Shown here one piece after another: positions 28,738-36,463 of a DNA stretch of 46,568 bases. The position numbers and the translations under genes are program-made. This DNA comes from an uncultured Eubacteriales bacterium (GTDB taxonomy: Bacteria; Bacillota; Clostridia; Lachnospirales; Lachnospiraceae), in assembly GCA_900316755.1 (NCBI GenBank), contig ONED01000009.1, positions 1-46,568 of the forward strand, written 5' to 3'. Below the pieces are notes generated by a model. That model was not told the DNA's origin. It did not search any database and saw nothing but the letters and a program-made list of their open reading frames with translations. Numbering within the stretch: the stretch's first letter is position 1; every line of letters starts with the position of its first letter.

Positions 28738-29148
28738 CTACAGATTTCCTTTCAGCAAATCCTCCAGAGTAATCCCGTCAAAGTATTCGTCTGTCATCTC
28801 TTTGAACCTCTTCCACATAGGGAGCGTGAGACACTTTTCTGCACGCTCACAAGGTTTTGCCCCACACTCCAGACAGGAAACCGGTGCAAGGTCTCCCTCT
28901 GCCAGCCGGAGAATATCTCCCACTTTATATTCCCGGGGCTCCTTTGTCAGACGATAACCTCCGCCTTTCCCGTGAACCCCTTCAATGAACCCATTTTTCG
29001 TCAGAATGGGCACAATTCTTTCAATATACTTTAATGACAGTTCCTGTCTGTTTGCGACCTCCTTCATCGGAATATAATGTCCCGAATCACGCTCTGCTAA
29101 ATCCAGCAGAACGCGGAGTGCATATCTTCCTCTTGTGGAAATAAACAT
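28738..29148 (-). CDS. Rrf2-family regulator, IscR/CymR-like
   Basis: 136 residues. An N-terminal winged helix (STRGRYALRVLLDLAERD, then MKEVANRQELSLKYIERIV and GGGYRLTKEPREYKVGDIL) matches Rrf2 proteins. Four cysteines at C92, C95, C100 and C106 (SCLECGAKPCERAEKC) sit where IscR holds its iron-sulfur cluster, so an Fe-S or sulfur-sensing role is likely. It lies 17 bases after metY on the same strand. A palindrome overlapping the metY promoter is a candidate operator, which would make the operon self-regulated by sulfur or Fe-S status. Confidence 0.9.
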   Translation of the reverse strand: MFISTRGRYALRVLLDLAERDSGHYIPMKEVANRQELSLKYIERIVPILTKNGFIEGVHGKGGGYRLTKEPREYKVGDILRLAEGDLAPVSCLECGAKPCERAEKCLTLPMWKRFKEMTDEYFDGITLEDLLKGNL

Positions 29149-29165
29149 CTTGCATCCTCTTTTCT

Positions 29166-30452
29166 TTACTTGCCTACTGCATCAAATCCCCGCTGCAAAT
29201 CTGCAAGGATATCATCGATATGTTCTGTACCAATCGACAGACGAATCGTATTCGGCTTAATATCCTGATCAGCCAGTTCTTCCTCAGAAAGCTGGCTATG
29301 CGTTGTCGTTGCCGGATGAATCACAAGGCTCTTTACATCTGCCACATTTGCCAGAAGGGAGAAGATTTGCAAGTTGTCAATAAACTTGTGTGCCTCTTCC
29401 ACACCGCCCTTAATTTCAAATGTAAAGATGGATGCTCCGCCATTCGGGAAGTATTTCTCATACAGCGCATGATCCGGATGCTCCGGAAGGGACGGATGGT
29501 TGACCTTTTCTACCTGTGGATGGTTTGCAAGGAATTCCACTACTTTCTTCGTATTTTCTGCATGACGCTCCAGCCGGAGAGATAAAGTCTCTGTTCCCTG
29601 AAGGAGCAAGAATGCTGCAAACGGAGAAATCGTAGCTCCCTTATCACGCAGTAAAATTGCACGAATGTAAGTTACAAATGCTGCCGGTCCTGCCGCCTGT
29701 GTAAAGGATACTCCGTGATAGCTCGGATTTGGAGCCGCAATCGCCGGATAGTTTCCGGATGCCGCCCAATCGAATTTTCCGGAATCCACAATCACTCCTC
29801 CAAGCGTCGTCCCGTGACCACCGATGAATTTGGTTGCGGAGTGCACCACAATATCTGCACCGTGTTCAATCGGACGAATCAGGTATGGGGTTCCGAAAGT
29901 ATTGTCTACTACAAGCGGTAAACCATGCTTGTGTGCCAGCTCTGCCACCGCATCAATATCCGGAATATCGCTGTTTGGATTTCCCAGTGTTTCTATGTAA
30001 ATTGCTCTCGTGTTATCCTGAATCGCATTTTCTACTTCTTCCAGGTTATGGATATCCACAAACGTCGCGGTAATTCCAAAATTCGGAAGGGTATGTGCAA
30101 GCAGGTTATAGCTGCCGCCGTAAATCGTCTTTTGTGCTACAATATGACCTCCATTTTGTGCAAGCGCTTCAATCGTATAATTGATTGCCGCTGCACCGGA
30201 AGCAACTGCCAATGCTGCAACGCCACCCTCCAAGGCAGCAATTCTTTTTTCAAATACATCCTGTGTGGAGTTTGTAAGGCGTCCGTAAATATTTCCTGCG
30301 TCCTGCAGTCCAAAACGTGCTGCTGCGTGAGCGCAGTCATGGAATACATACGACGTGGTTGCATAAATCGGTACTGCACGTGAATCTGTTGCAATATCCG
30401 GAGTTTCCTGTCCTACATGGAGCTGAAGTGTTTCAAATTTATATTCTGACAT
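29166..30452 (-). CDS. metY: O-acetylhomoserine sulfhydrylase (PLP enzyme)
   Basis: 428 residues from the ATG before [15 protein letters not shown], with GAGAGGG upstream. Cys/Met metabolism PLP-dependent enzyme that makes homocysteine from O-acetylhomoserine and sulfide (or cysteine from O-acetylserine). Signature parts: [22 protein letters not shown]-type loop (AVASGAAAI), the PLP-lysine motif [18 protein letters not shown], and the C-terminal [14 protein letters not shown]. Length near 430 fits the O-acetylhomoserine sulfhydrylase subgroup rather than the 380-residue cystathionine enzymes. It shares its transcript with the Rrf2 regulator. Confidence 0.92.
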   Translation of the reverse strand: MSEYKFETLQLHVGQETPDIATDSRAVPIYATTSYVFHDCAHAAARFGLQDAGNIYGRLTNSTQDVFEKRIAALEGGVAALAVASGAAAINYTIEALAQNGGHIVAQKTIYGGSYNLLAHTLPNFGITATFVDIHNLEEVENAIQDNTRAIYIETLGNPNSDIPDIDAVAELAHKHGLPLVVDNTFGTPYLIRPIEHGADIVVHSATKFIGGHGTTLGGVIVDSGKFDWAASGNYPAIAAPNPSYHGVSFTQAAGPAAFVTYIRAILLRDKGATISPFAAFLLLQGTETLSLRLERHAENTKKVVEFLANHPQVEKVNHPSLPEHPDHALYEKYFPNGGASIFTFEIKGGVEEAHKFIDNLQIFSLLANVADVKSLVIHPATTTHSQLSEEELADQDIKPNTIRLSIGTEHIDDILADLQRGFDAVGK

Positions 30453-30514
30453 AATTTTTCCCTCTCTTTTCAAATCTTAATTTTCAGTATTGTGTCGTTT
30501 TCGAATTTCAAATG

Positions 30515-30583
30515 TCAAAATATGTTCCACATTCGTCCGAAGCGAAAATTGGCTCTCACAAGTTTTTCAAAATGATAGTTCAT
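30515..30583 (-). CDS. Putative 22-residue leader peptide upstream of metY
   Basis: An ATG with GGAGG seven bases upstream opens a 22-codon ORF, starting MNYHFEKLVRANFRFGRMW and ending Asn-Ile-Phe. It lies in the metY leader, about 110 codon-free bases downstream of the promoter start and 60 bases before metY. Leader peptides upstream of sulfur-assimilation genes are known in actinobacteria. This one has no cysteine but has two methionines and four phenylalanines. The strong ribosome site is the main support. Confidence 0.5.
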   Translation of the reverse strand: MNYHFEKLVRANFRFGRMWNIF

Positions 30584-30610
30584 TACCTTTCCTCCAGAAG
30601 CCTTCATTTG

Positions 30611-30664
30611 CCTACTTCTTTAGTAGGTTTTTGATATCTTACCGCCAATTCCAGATTTTGTCAA
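30611..30664 (-). promoter_or_regulatory. metY promoter with overlapping palindrome
   Basis: Minus-strand TTGACA (30659-30664), 17-base spacer, TAAGAT (30636-30641). Just after it, CCTACTAAAGAAGTAGG (30611-30627) is a 17-base palindrome around the expected start of transcription. The position suits an Rrf2-type repressor operator. Confidence 0.72.
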
Positions 30665-30680
30665 CAGTTTTTTAATTTTT

Positions 30681-30986
30681 TTAATAAAACAACTTTGTAT
30701 ACTCTGTCCGTGTATCTGCAATATGATACACGTAGATTACATCGTCTATCTTTCTATAAATAACAACTTGCTTTTCACAGATTATCATACGATAACCCAA
30801 CTCATTTAACCATTTATCTGGTGTTAACGATCCCGAATTTGGAAAACGCTCCAACCTTTCAATTGTATCTAAAATATGATTGCTCACTTTTAATGCTGTT
30901 TCTACATCAAATTCAATTAGATACCAGTCCTCAATGCGTTTCAAGTCCTCCCAGGCAGTAGGAAGTATTTCTACCTTATAGATCAT
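30681..30986 (-). CDS. RelE/ParE-family toxin
   Basis: 101 residues with the compact RelE/ParE fold signature: YKVEILPTAWEDLKRIEDWYL at the start, then helices, and the strand GYRMIICEKQVVIYRKIDDVIYVYHIADTRTEY at the end. RelE members cut ribosome-bound mRNA; ParE members poison gyrase. Which branch applies is unclear from sequence alone. It overlaps the antitoxin gene by 11 bases, as is usual for such pairs. It is placed between metY and guaA, unrelated in function. Confidence 0.88.
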   Translation of the reverse strand: MIYKVEILPTAWEDLKRIEDWYLIEFDVETALKVSNHILDTIERLERFPNSGSLTPDKWLNELGYRMIICEKQVVIYRKIDDVIYVYHIADTRTEYTKLFY

Positions 30987-31242
30987 TTATTCTTTCTCTC
31001 AATCTAATTCTAGCTTCAGAAACACTAATTGTTTCTGCTCCTTCGATACGTTCTTGTTCTGCCTGCAACACTTTTGCTCGAAGTTCTAATATTTGTTCTC
31101 GCCTTTCAAAAGCTTCAATATCCATTACCACCAAATCACCTTCGCCATTTTTGGTTATATAGATTGGTTCTTTCGTCTTTTTTGCAATATCCGAAATTGA
31201 CGTATATTCATTTCGCAGAGCAGCTGATGCCTTAATAATCAT
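30976..31242 (-). CDS. Phd/YefM-family antitoxin
   Basis: 88 residues. The N-terminal SAALRNEYTSISDIAKKTKEPIYITKNGEGDLVVMDIEAFERRE is the Phd/YefM DNA-binding fold. The C-terminal tail is the toxin-neutralising part. It precedes and overlaps the toxin gene. A GATATAATAATATC palindrome (31268-31281) lies over its TATAAT box and is the likely operator for autorepression. Confidence 0.9.
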   Translation of the reverse strand: MIIKASAALRNEYTSISDIAKKTKEPIYITKNGEGDLVVMDIEAFERREQILELRAKVLQAEQERIEGAETISVSEARIRLRERINDL

Positions 31243-31267
31243 ATCTGTTCCTCCATATCTTTTATTT

Positions 31268-31281
31268 GATATTATTATATC
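31268..31281. promoter_or_regulatory. Toxin-antitoxin operator/promoter palindrome
   Basis: GATATAATAATATC on the minus strand is an AT-rich palindrome that includes a TATAAT box, about 25 bases before the antitoxin start. Confidence 0.5.
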
Positions 31282-31329
31282 TTTTTTTCGATATTAAGTA
31301 AATGATTTTTACATCTTTTTTACAATAAA

Positions 31330-31376
31330 CAAAGGACGGCGGCAAGGAGAATCTTTTCCCTGCCGCCGCTGTCTGT
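31330..31376 (-). terminator. Terminator after guaA
   Basis: Minus-strand CGGCGGCAGGGA, short loop, then TCTCCTTGCCGCCG and a T-rich tail CCTTTGTTTATTG. It also separates guaA from the toxin-antitoxin pair. Confidence 0.8.
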
Positions 31377-31391
31377 TAGGCGTAAATCATA

Positions 31392-32375
31392 TTATTCCCA
31401 TTCTATCGTCGCAATCGGCTTTGGACTCATATCATAGCAGACACGGCAAACCCCGTCCACTTCACTCAAGATACGTTCCGTAATCTTCTTAAGTACTGCC
31501 CAATCAATCTCCGGCACTGTACAAGTCATCGCATCCACCGTATTGACGGCACGGATAATGACCGGCCAATAATCCAGACGTTTTCCGTCTTTGACACCTG
31601 TAGAGGTGAAATCCGGCACTACTGTGAAGAATTGCCATACCTGTGATGTCAGGCCTGCATTGTCAAACTCTTCTCTTAAGATAGCGTCCGATTCCCGAAG
31701 CGCATGCAGACGGTCTCTGGTAATCGCGCCCAAACATCTCACTCCAAGCCCCGGGCCCGGGAACGGCTGACGGTCAACCATAGATGACGGAAGCCCGAGG
31801 GCTCTGCCGACTACACGAACCTCGTCTTTGAATAACAATTTTACCGGCTCTACCAAGCCTTCAAATTGCATATCTTCCGGAAGTCCGCCTACGTTGTGAT
31901 GTGCTTTTACTCCGTCACTCTCAAGAATATCCGGGTAGATTGTTCCTTGTGCAAGAAATGAAATTCCTTCTAACTTACGCGCCTCTTCTTCAAATACGCG
32001 TACAAATTCTCCGCCAATAATCTTCCGTTTTGTTTCCGGAGCAGCTACCCCTGCCAGTTTGTCCAGAAAACGGTCTGTCGCATCGATGTAAACCAGGTTT
32101 GCATCTAATTGGTTTCCAAATACCTCAATTACCTGCTCACTTTCCCCTTTTCGCATCAGGCCATGATTGACATGTACACAAACCAACTGTTTTCCGATTG
32201 CTTTAATAAGAAGTGCTGCTACAACTGAACTGTCAACTCCACCTGACAGCGCCAGTAAAACTTTTTTGTCACCGACCTGCTTCTGAACGGCTGCTACCTG
32301 TTCTGCAATAAATATTTCTGCAAGTTCCGGTGTCGTGATACGCTCCATCGTATCCGGTCTTTTGTTTGAATCCAT
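31392..32375 (-). CDS. guaA: GMP synthase, ATP-pyrophosphatase subunit only
   Basis: 327 residues with the ATP-PPase loop LALSGGVDSSVVAALL (SGGVDSS at 44-50), the XMP-binding region (FPGPGLGVRCLGAITRDRLH) and the complete dimerization C-terminus ending in KPIATIEWE. It aminates XMP to GMP. The usual N-terminal class-I glutamine amidotransferase domain of about 200 residues is absent; the protein begins with its own ATG behind GGAGGAG. No amidotransferase gene is adjacent. It could work with a separate glutaminase as in archaeal GuaA pairs or use ammonia directly. It may be a second GMP synthase beside a full one elsewhere. Confidence 0.93.
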   Translation of the reverse strand: MDSNKRPDTMERITTPELAEIFIAEQVAAVQKQVGDKKVLLALSGGVDSSVVAALLIKAIGKQLVCVHVNHGLMRKGESEQVIEVFGNQLDANLVYIDATDRFLDKLAGVAAPETKRKIIGGEFVRVFEEEARKLEGISFLAQGTIYPDILESDGVKAHHNVGGLPEDMQFEGLVEPVKLLFKDEVRVVGRALGLPSSMVDRQPFPGPGLGVRCLGAITRDRLHALRESDAILREEFDNAGLTSQVWQFFTVVPDFTSTGVKDGKRLDYWPVIIRAVNTVDAMTCTVPEIDWAVLKKITERILSEVDGVCRVCYDMSPKPIATIEWE

Positions 32376-32446
32376 GATTTCTCCTCCTTGTAATTCTCTT
32401 CTCTAACCTTTATCATACTATATGCTTTACTATTTGCGCAATCATT

Positions 32447-33091
32447 TTATACGCCCACTTTTGGGCAAATATCCGACAGACAGCACTTCTCGCAATGCGG
32501 TGTTGTTCTTGCCGTGCAAACGGCTCTGCCATGGTAAACCAGACGATGGCAGAAATCGCTCCCCTCTTCCGGCGGAATGAGTTTCCAAAGCTCCATCTCC
32601 ACTTTTTTGGGCTCCTTAATTCCATCGACCAGACCCATGCGGTTCGTCAGCCGGATACAATGCGTGTCCGTTACAATCGCCGGCTTTCCGAATACATCGC
32701 CCATAATCAGGTTTGCGCTTTTTCTCCCCACCCCCGGAAGCGCAAGAAGCTCTTCAAACGTCTTTGGAATCTGACAATCGTACTTGTCCCTAAGGACCTT
32801 CATACAGGCACTGATATCCTTTGCCTTGCTCCTTCCTAATCCACAGGGACGCACAATTTCTTCGATTTTATCCACATCTGCATCCGCCAAAGCCTTTACA
32901 TCCGGATATTTTTCATACAGTTTTTCCACAATCACATTTACCCGCTCGTCGGTACACTGTGCCGCAAGTCTTACACTGACCAAAAGCTTCCACGCCTGGT
33001 CATAATCCAGAGTACAATCTGCATCCGGATACTCCTTCTGCAGACGCTCTATGATTTCCAATGCCAGTTTCTGTTTTTTTGTCTTTGCCAT
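32447..33091 (-). CDS. nth: Endonuclease III (DNA glycosylase/AP lyase)
   Basis: 214 residues. Base-excision repair enzyme for oxidised pyrimidines. The helix-hairpin-helix LPGVGRKSANLIMGDVFG holds the catalytic Lys124, with the catalytic Asp142 in VTDTHCIRL. The C-terminal iron-sulfur site is C-x7-C-x2-C-x5-C (CTARTTPHCEKCCLSDIC). The first gap has one more residue than the E. coli spacing. It sits between guaA and the small cysteine-rich gene, all on the same strand. Confidence 0.96.
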   Translation of the reverse strand: MAKTKKQKLALEIIERLQKEYPDADCTLDYDQAWKLLVSVRLAAQCTDERVNVIVEKLYEKYPDVKALADADVDKIEEIVRPCGLGRSKAKDISACMKVLRDKYDCQIPKTFEELLALPGVGRKSANLIMGDVFGKPAIVTDTHCIRLTNRMGLVDGIKEPKKVEMELWKLIPPEEGSDFCHRLVYHGRAVCTARTTPHCEKCCLSDICPKVGV

Positions 33092-33125
33092 TTCTTTTCT
33101 CCTTCATTTGTATGTTGTACGCTCT

Positions 33126-33299
33126 TTACATCTGCTTTTTCACAATCTGATATTCATCACCGAACTGATAATACGGACAGTCCCGAAATTCTCCTTTGAC
33201 AAATCGGTACATCTCGTCTTCATCCAGATTTTTCGCGCAGACGTAATACTCATATTCCTCATCATATTCATAGTTCATACAGGTTTCACAATTTGTCAT
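33126..33299 (-). CDS. Small Cys4 protein, DUF6472-like
   Basis: 57 residues, starting MTNCETCMNYEYDEEYEYYV and ending with IVKKQM. Four cysteines (C4, C7, C21, C41) suggest a metal-binding knuckle, and the sequence is rich in Tyr, Asp and Glu. It resembles the small zinc-finger-like DUF6472 proteins of Lachnospiraceae, from memory. It lies 18 bases after the amidase and 34 bases before nth. Function unknown. Confidence 0.8.
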   Translation of the reverse strand: MTNCETCMNYEYDEEYEYYVCAKNLDEDEMYRFVKGEFRDCPYYQFGDEYQIVKKQM

Positions 33300-33317
33300 C
33301 TCTGCACCCCTTTTCCG

Positions 33318-34466
33318 TTAAAATCCAAAATATACGTCAATCCCGTTCGCAATTCCCTGCACCATGTTGTTTTGCATAGCCACATCCTGCATCGCCCGGT
33401 CCTCTGCTGCGTTGCTCATGAAGCCAAGCTCAATAATCGTCACCGGAACCTCGCTCCAGTTGATTCCCGTCATGGTATCGCTAGTAATCACACCCCGTTT
33501 TTGAAATCCGGTTGCAGTGCAGTACGCATCCAGAATACAGCGACCAAGACTCTGACTTGCCGCCGCAAGGTGGCTCACATATGGGTTATTTGCAGACGGT
33601 GCCAGAGTCTCGGCTCCATTGACCGAGGAACCGGACGCCCCATTTGCATGAATCCGGACTGCAATGTCCGCGCCCACGCTGGTAGCATACTGCGCCCGCT
33701 CCATATTACTGATATTAACGTCATGACTGGTTCTCGTCAAATAAACCGTATACCCGCGGTTCTCCAGCTCCGTCTTCAGTTTCAGACTGATATCCAGATT
33801 TAAAACATATTCAGGCACTCCGGTTGCCACACCGGTTGTTCCTCCACTCACCCGCGCTTTCATGGTAGAAGAACCCGGTCCGTTCGGCTCCTTCGTGCTG
33901 TCTCCCTGCCTCTGATGCCCCGGGTCAATCACTACCACCGCGCTGTTTGCGTCGCGGTGCTGTCCGGGAATGGCTTCCACCTTTGCAGAAGTTGAAGGCG
34001 GCTGTGAAAGCTCCACAGAAGGGTCGACAAGATACTCAGCGCTCACATATCCAATTTCTTCCCCGCACTTCACTTTCGCCCAACCATTCTCTTCTGCATA
34101 TTTTTGGAGCTCAGTGCCCCTAGGGATTACCCTGATAATTTCACAGTTTGTATTTGGTTCTTTTCGGAAATTAACATTGGTAGTCGTCTTCATAGTAACC
34201 GCTTGAGACTCATCCAATTCTTCCTGCTGTGGTTCCTCCTTAAGTATCTCACCCTGAGTCGGTTCGGGCTCTCTTGTTTCATTTCCCTGATTGGCATCTT
34301 CCTCATCTGTATCGTTTTTTCCTACAATTTCTGTCGAAGATGGCTTCGCAGACTGCTTGTCCCTTGTAGGTGACTTATGATTCGCCGCGATTACAATCCC
34401 CGCTACAATCAGCACAAGCACGGTCACAACAGCGACTGTCACCATGATTTTCTTCTCTTTCCGCAT
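33318..34466 (-). CDS. N-acetylmuramoyl-L-alanine amidase with SH3 domain
   Basis: 382 residues. One N-terminal membrane anchor (about 8-27), a low-complexity acidic linker, an SH3b domain (about 90-147, TTTNVNFRKEPNTNCEIIRV), then an Amidase_3 domain. Zinc ligands and catalytic residues are visible: H184 in VIDPGHQ, E219, H273 in RIHANG, and E346 in IIELGFMSN. It hydrolyses the amide bond between muramic acid and the stem peptide in the cell wall. Attached on the outer face of the membrane. Confidence 0.94.
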   Translation of the reverse strand: MRKEKKIMVTVAVVTVLVLIVAGIVIAANHKSPTRDKQSAKPSSTEIVGKNDTDEEDANQGNETREPEPTQGEILKEEPQQEELDESQAVTMKTTTNVNFRKEPNTNCEIIRVIPRGTELQKYAEENGWAKVKCGEEIGYVSAEYLVDPSVELSQPPSTSAKVEAIPGQHRDANSAVVVIDPGHQRQGDSTKEPNGPGSSTMKARVSGGTTGVATGVPEYVLNLDISLKLKTELENRGYTVYLTRTSHDVNISNMERAQYATSVGADIAVRIHANGASGSSVNGAETLAPSANNPYVSHLAAASQSLGRCILDAYCTATGFQKRGVITSDTMTGINWSEVPVTIIELGFMSNAAEDRAMQDVAMQNNMVQGIANGIDVYFGF

Positions 34467-34610
34467 ATTACCCCGTTCCTCTTCTTCGTTTTCTGTGCTC
34501 TATTATAATACACGTTGCCGCGAAAAAACATCTATTTCAAAAATTTTTCTCGTATTTTATGGATATAAATGTACAAAATACTATATAAAAACAAGGAAGA
34601 CTCCATAGAC

Positions 34611-34946
34611 ATGAAAAAAAATTACGTAAAACTGGCTGCTTCCTTATTTGCAGCCATCATGCTTACAACAGGATGTACAAATACAGGCACAAACGGAACC
34701 GGAAATACCAATACCGACGGGACAACTGTACAATCCGGAAATATTATCACAGAATCCGATGCAAGACAGATTGCACTGGAACGTGCCGGGCTGGAAACAG
34801 CCACCTTTACCGAGCAAAGATATGACTCTTATGAACAAGAGTACGAGTTTGAATTTTACACGGATGAAAAAAAATACGATTGTAATGTGAGCGCAACCGA
34901 CGGAAGGATTCTGGAGTACGACGAAGAAAACATTCTGAACCGGTAA
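34611..34946 (+). CDS. PepSY-domain lipoprotein
   Basis: 111 residues from the ATG at 34611 (AAGGAAG upstream); an upstream in-frame ATG at 34569 would put a polar stretch before the signal peptide. The signal peptide KKNYVKLAASLFAAIMLTTGC ends in the lipobox LTTGC. A Gly/Thr/Asn linker follows, then one PepSY repeat (SDARQIALERAGLETATFTE, then YEFEFYTDEKKYDCNVSATDGRIL). PepSY domains often inhibit peptidases. Divergent from the amidase gene. Confidence 0.9.
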   Translation: MKKNYVKLAASLFAAIMLTTGCTNTGTNGTGNTNTDGTTVQSGNIITESDARQIALERAGLETATFTEQRYDSYEQEYEFEFYTDEKKYDCNVSATDGRILEYDEENILNR

Positions 34947-34958
34947 CTTATTATTTTG

Positions 34959-35098
34959 CGAAAAATTCCTTAAAGTCTAAACAACTGCTTTCAGAGATAT
35001 GATTTAGCCGACGCACCAACAACTCGTTTCACTCAAACAATTTGTTGCGTCGGCTTATTTTCTGAAATGCAGTTGTAAGACTTTGAAAGGAATTTTCG
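34959..35098. repeat. 140-bp hairpin element, small relative of the 22-kb palindrome
   Basis: Arms CGAAAAATTCCTT...AACTGCTTTCAG and CTGAAATGCAGTTGT...AAGGAATTTTCG pair over about 50 bases. The terminal stem is GCCGACGCA/TGCGTCGGC (35007-35015, 35046-35054), and the loop carries ACTCGTTTCACTCAAACAAT. The inner part of the 582-bp element has the same order of parts: TTCC...AAGACT...CAGTTGC, a GC-rich tip stem and a loop with CTCGCTTTGCTCAAACAATT. It lies between two plus-strand genes; no T-run follows it. Confidence 0.85.
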
Positions 35099-35180
35099 AT
35101 GTCCTTACAAATTTTTTACTTTCCCTCTCTCCGTAAAAGTGGTATTCTAGCTTATGTATATTTATGAGAGGGTTTTACTT

Positions 35181-36428
35181 ATGAAAAATATTACAGAAGG
35201 AATACTAAAAGACTTCATTGAATTTCTGCGTTGGGTTGTGATTGCATCCATTACCGGACTGGTAGTCGGAGCAGTTGGGGTTGCGTTTGTAAAAACTTTG
35301 AGCTTGGCAACAGGTCTTCGCGCCGCGCACCCCCGCATGATCCTCGGGCTCCCGGTTGCCGGGATTTTCATCGTAGCGCTTTATAAGATATGCAAATACG
35401 AAGATGACAAAGGTACGAATCTCGTCATCTCAACCATCCACGCCAAAACGGAGATTCCGCTCCGCATGGCACCGCTGATTTTTGTTTCTACTATTCTGAC
35501 GCATATGTTCGGCGGTTCTGCAGGTCGGGAAGGCGCCGCGCTTCAGCTCGGCGGAAGTATCGGAAACCAATTGGGACGCTTATTCAAGCTGGATGAAAAT
35601 GACACCCGCACTCTGGTCATGTGTGGTATGAGTGCCGCATTTTCCTCCATTTTCGGTACCCCTATGGCGGCAGTCGTCTTTGCTATGGAGGTAAACAGCG
35701 TCGGTATTATGCAATATGCCGCATTGGTTCCATGCGTATTTGCCTCTCTGGCAGCTTCCATGTTTGCCAATCATTTCGGTGTATTTGCAGAAGCATTCGG
35801 CACTGTAGCGACGGTTGATTTTGCTCTGATTCCTGCAGGAAAAATTATTCTGCTCGGTATCCTGTGTGCCACGCTCAGTGCTATTTTCTGCCAAATATTA
35901 CATACGACGAGCAAACTCTATCAGAACTATTTTAAAAACGCCTATCTTCGTATTGTTGTGGGTGCGGTCCTTGTGATTGTCCTGACCGCCATCCTTGGGA
36001 CTTCTGCTTACAGTGGTGCCGGAGTCAACATTATCGAAGAAGCGATTGCCGGAGAATGTGCACCGGAGGCTTTTTTCTGGAAGATTGTCTTTACTGCACT
36101 GACACTTGGTGCAGGATTTAAGGGCGGTGAAATCGTGCCTTCTTTCACCATCGGTGCTGCCTTTGGCTGTTTATTCGGGACACTATTCGGATTGTCCCCG
36201 TCGCTGTGTGCGGCAGTTGCCATGATTTCCATGTTCTGCGGTGTAACCAACTCGCCGATTGCATCTATGATTATCGGATTTGAGCTGTTTGGATTTGATA
36301 TTATGAAATATCTGCTGATCGGTGTTTCCATCAGCTACATGCTTTCCGGCTACTACGGGCTGTACCACGAACAGCGGATTGTATATTCCAAATTTAAGAC
36401 AAGATATGTAAATCAGGAGACGAAATAG
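35181..36428 (+). CDS. ClC-family chloride channel/antiporter
   Basis: 415 residues from the ATG before KNITEGILKDFIEF (GAGAGGG upstream). About ten membrane helices. The gating-glutamate motif GREGAALQLGGSIGN is present (E in GREGA) and the GGEIVPSFTIGAAFG segment corresponds to the third anion-site motif. The usual GSGIP motif is not obvious. The layout fits the shorter bacterial 'SycA-like' branch. Physiological role (acid or fluoride resistance, anion balance) is unknown. Confidence 0.92.
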   Translation: MKNITEGILKDFIEFLRWVVIASITGLVVGAVGVAFVKTLSLATGLRAAHPRMILGLPVAGIFIVALYKICKYEDDKGTNLVISTIHAKTEIPLRMAPLIFVSTILTHMFGGSAGREGAALQLGGSIGNQLGRLFKLDENDTRTLVMCGMSAAFSSIFGTPMAAVVFAMEVNSVGIMQYAALVPCVFASLAASMFANHFGVFAEAFGTVATVDFALIPAGKIILLGILCATLSAIFCQILHTTSKLYQNYFKNAYLRIVVGAVLVIVLTAILGTSAYSGAGVNIIEEAIAGECAPEAFFWKIVFTALTLGAGFKGGEIVPSFTIGAAFGCLFGTLFGLSPSLCAAVAMISMFCGVTNSPIASMIIGFELFGFDIMKYLLIGVSISYMLSGYYGLYHEQRIVYSKFKTRYVNQETK

Positions 36429-36453
36429 AGCTACTCTATTTCGTCTCCTGATT
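36411..36453. terminator. Perfect 20-bp hairpin terminator overlapping the end of the ClC gene
   Basis: AATCAGGAGACGAAATAGAG (36411-36430) and its exact complement (36434-36453) form a 20-bp stem with a 3-base loop CTA. The left arm includes the last codons and stop of the channel gene. It lies between convergent genes and probably ends both transcripts. The tail CTTCTTTATCC is only moderately T-rich. Confidence 0.8.
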
Positions 36454-36463
36454 CTTCTTTATC

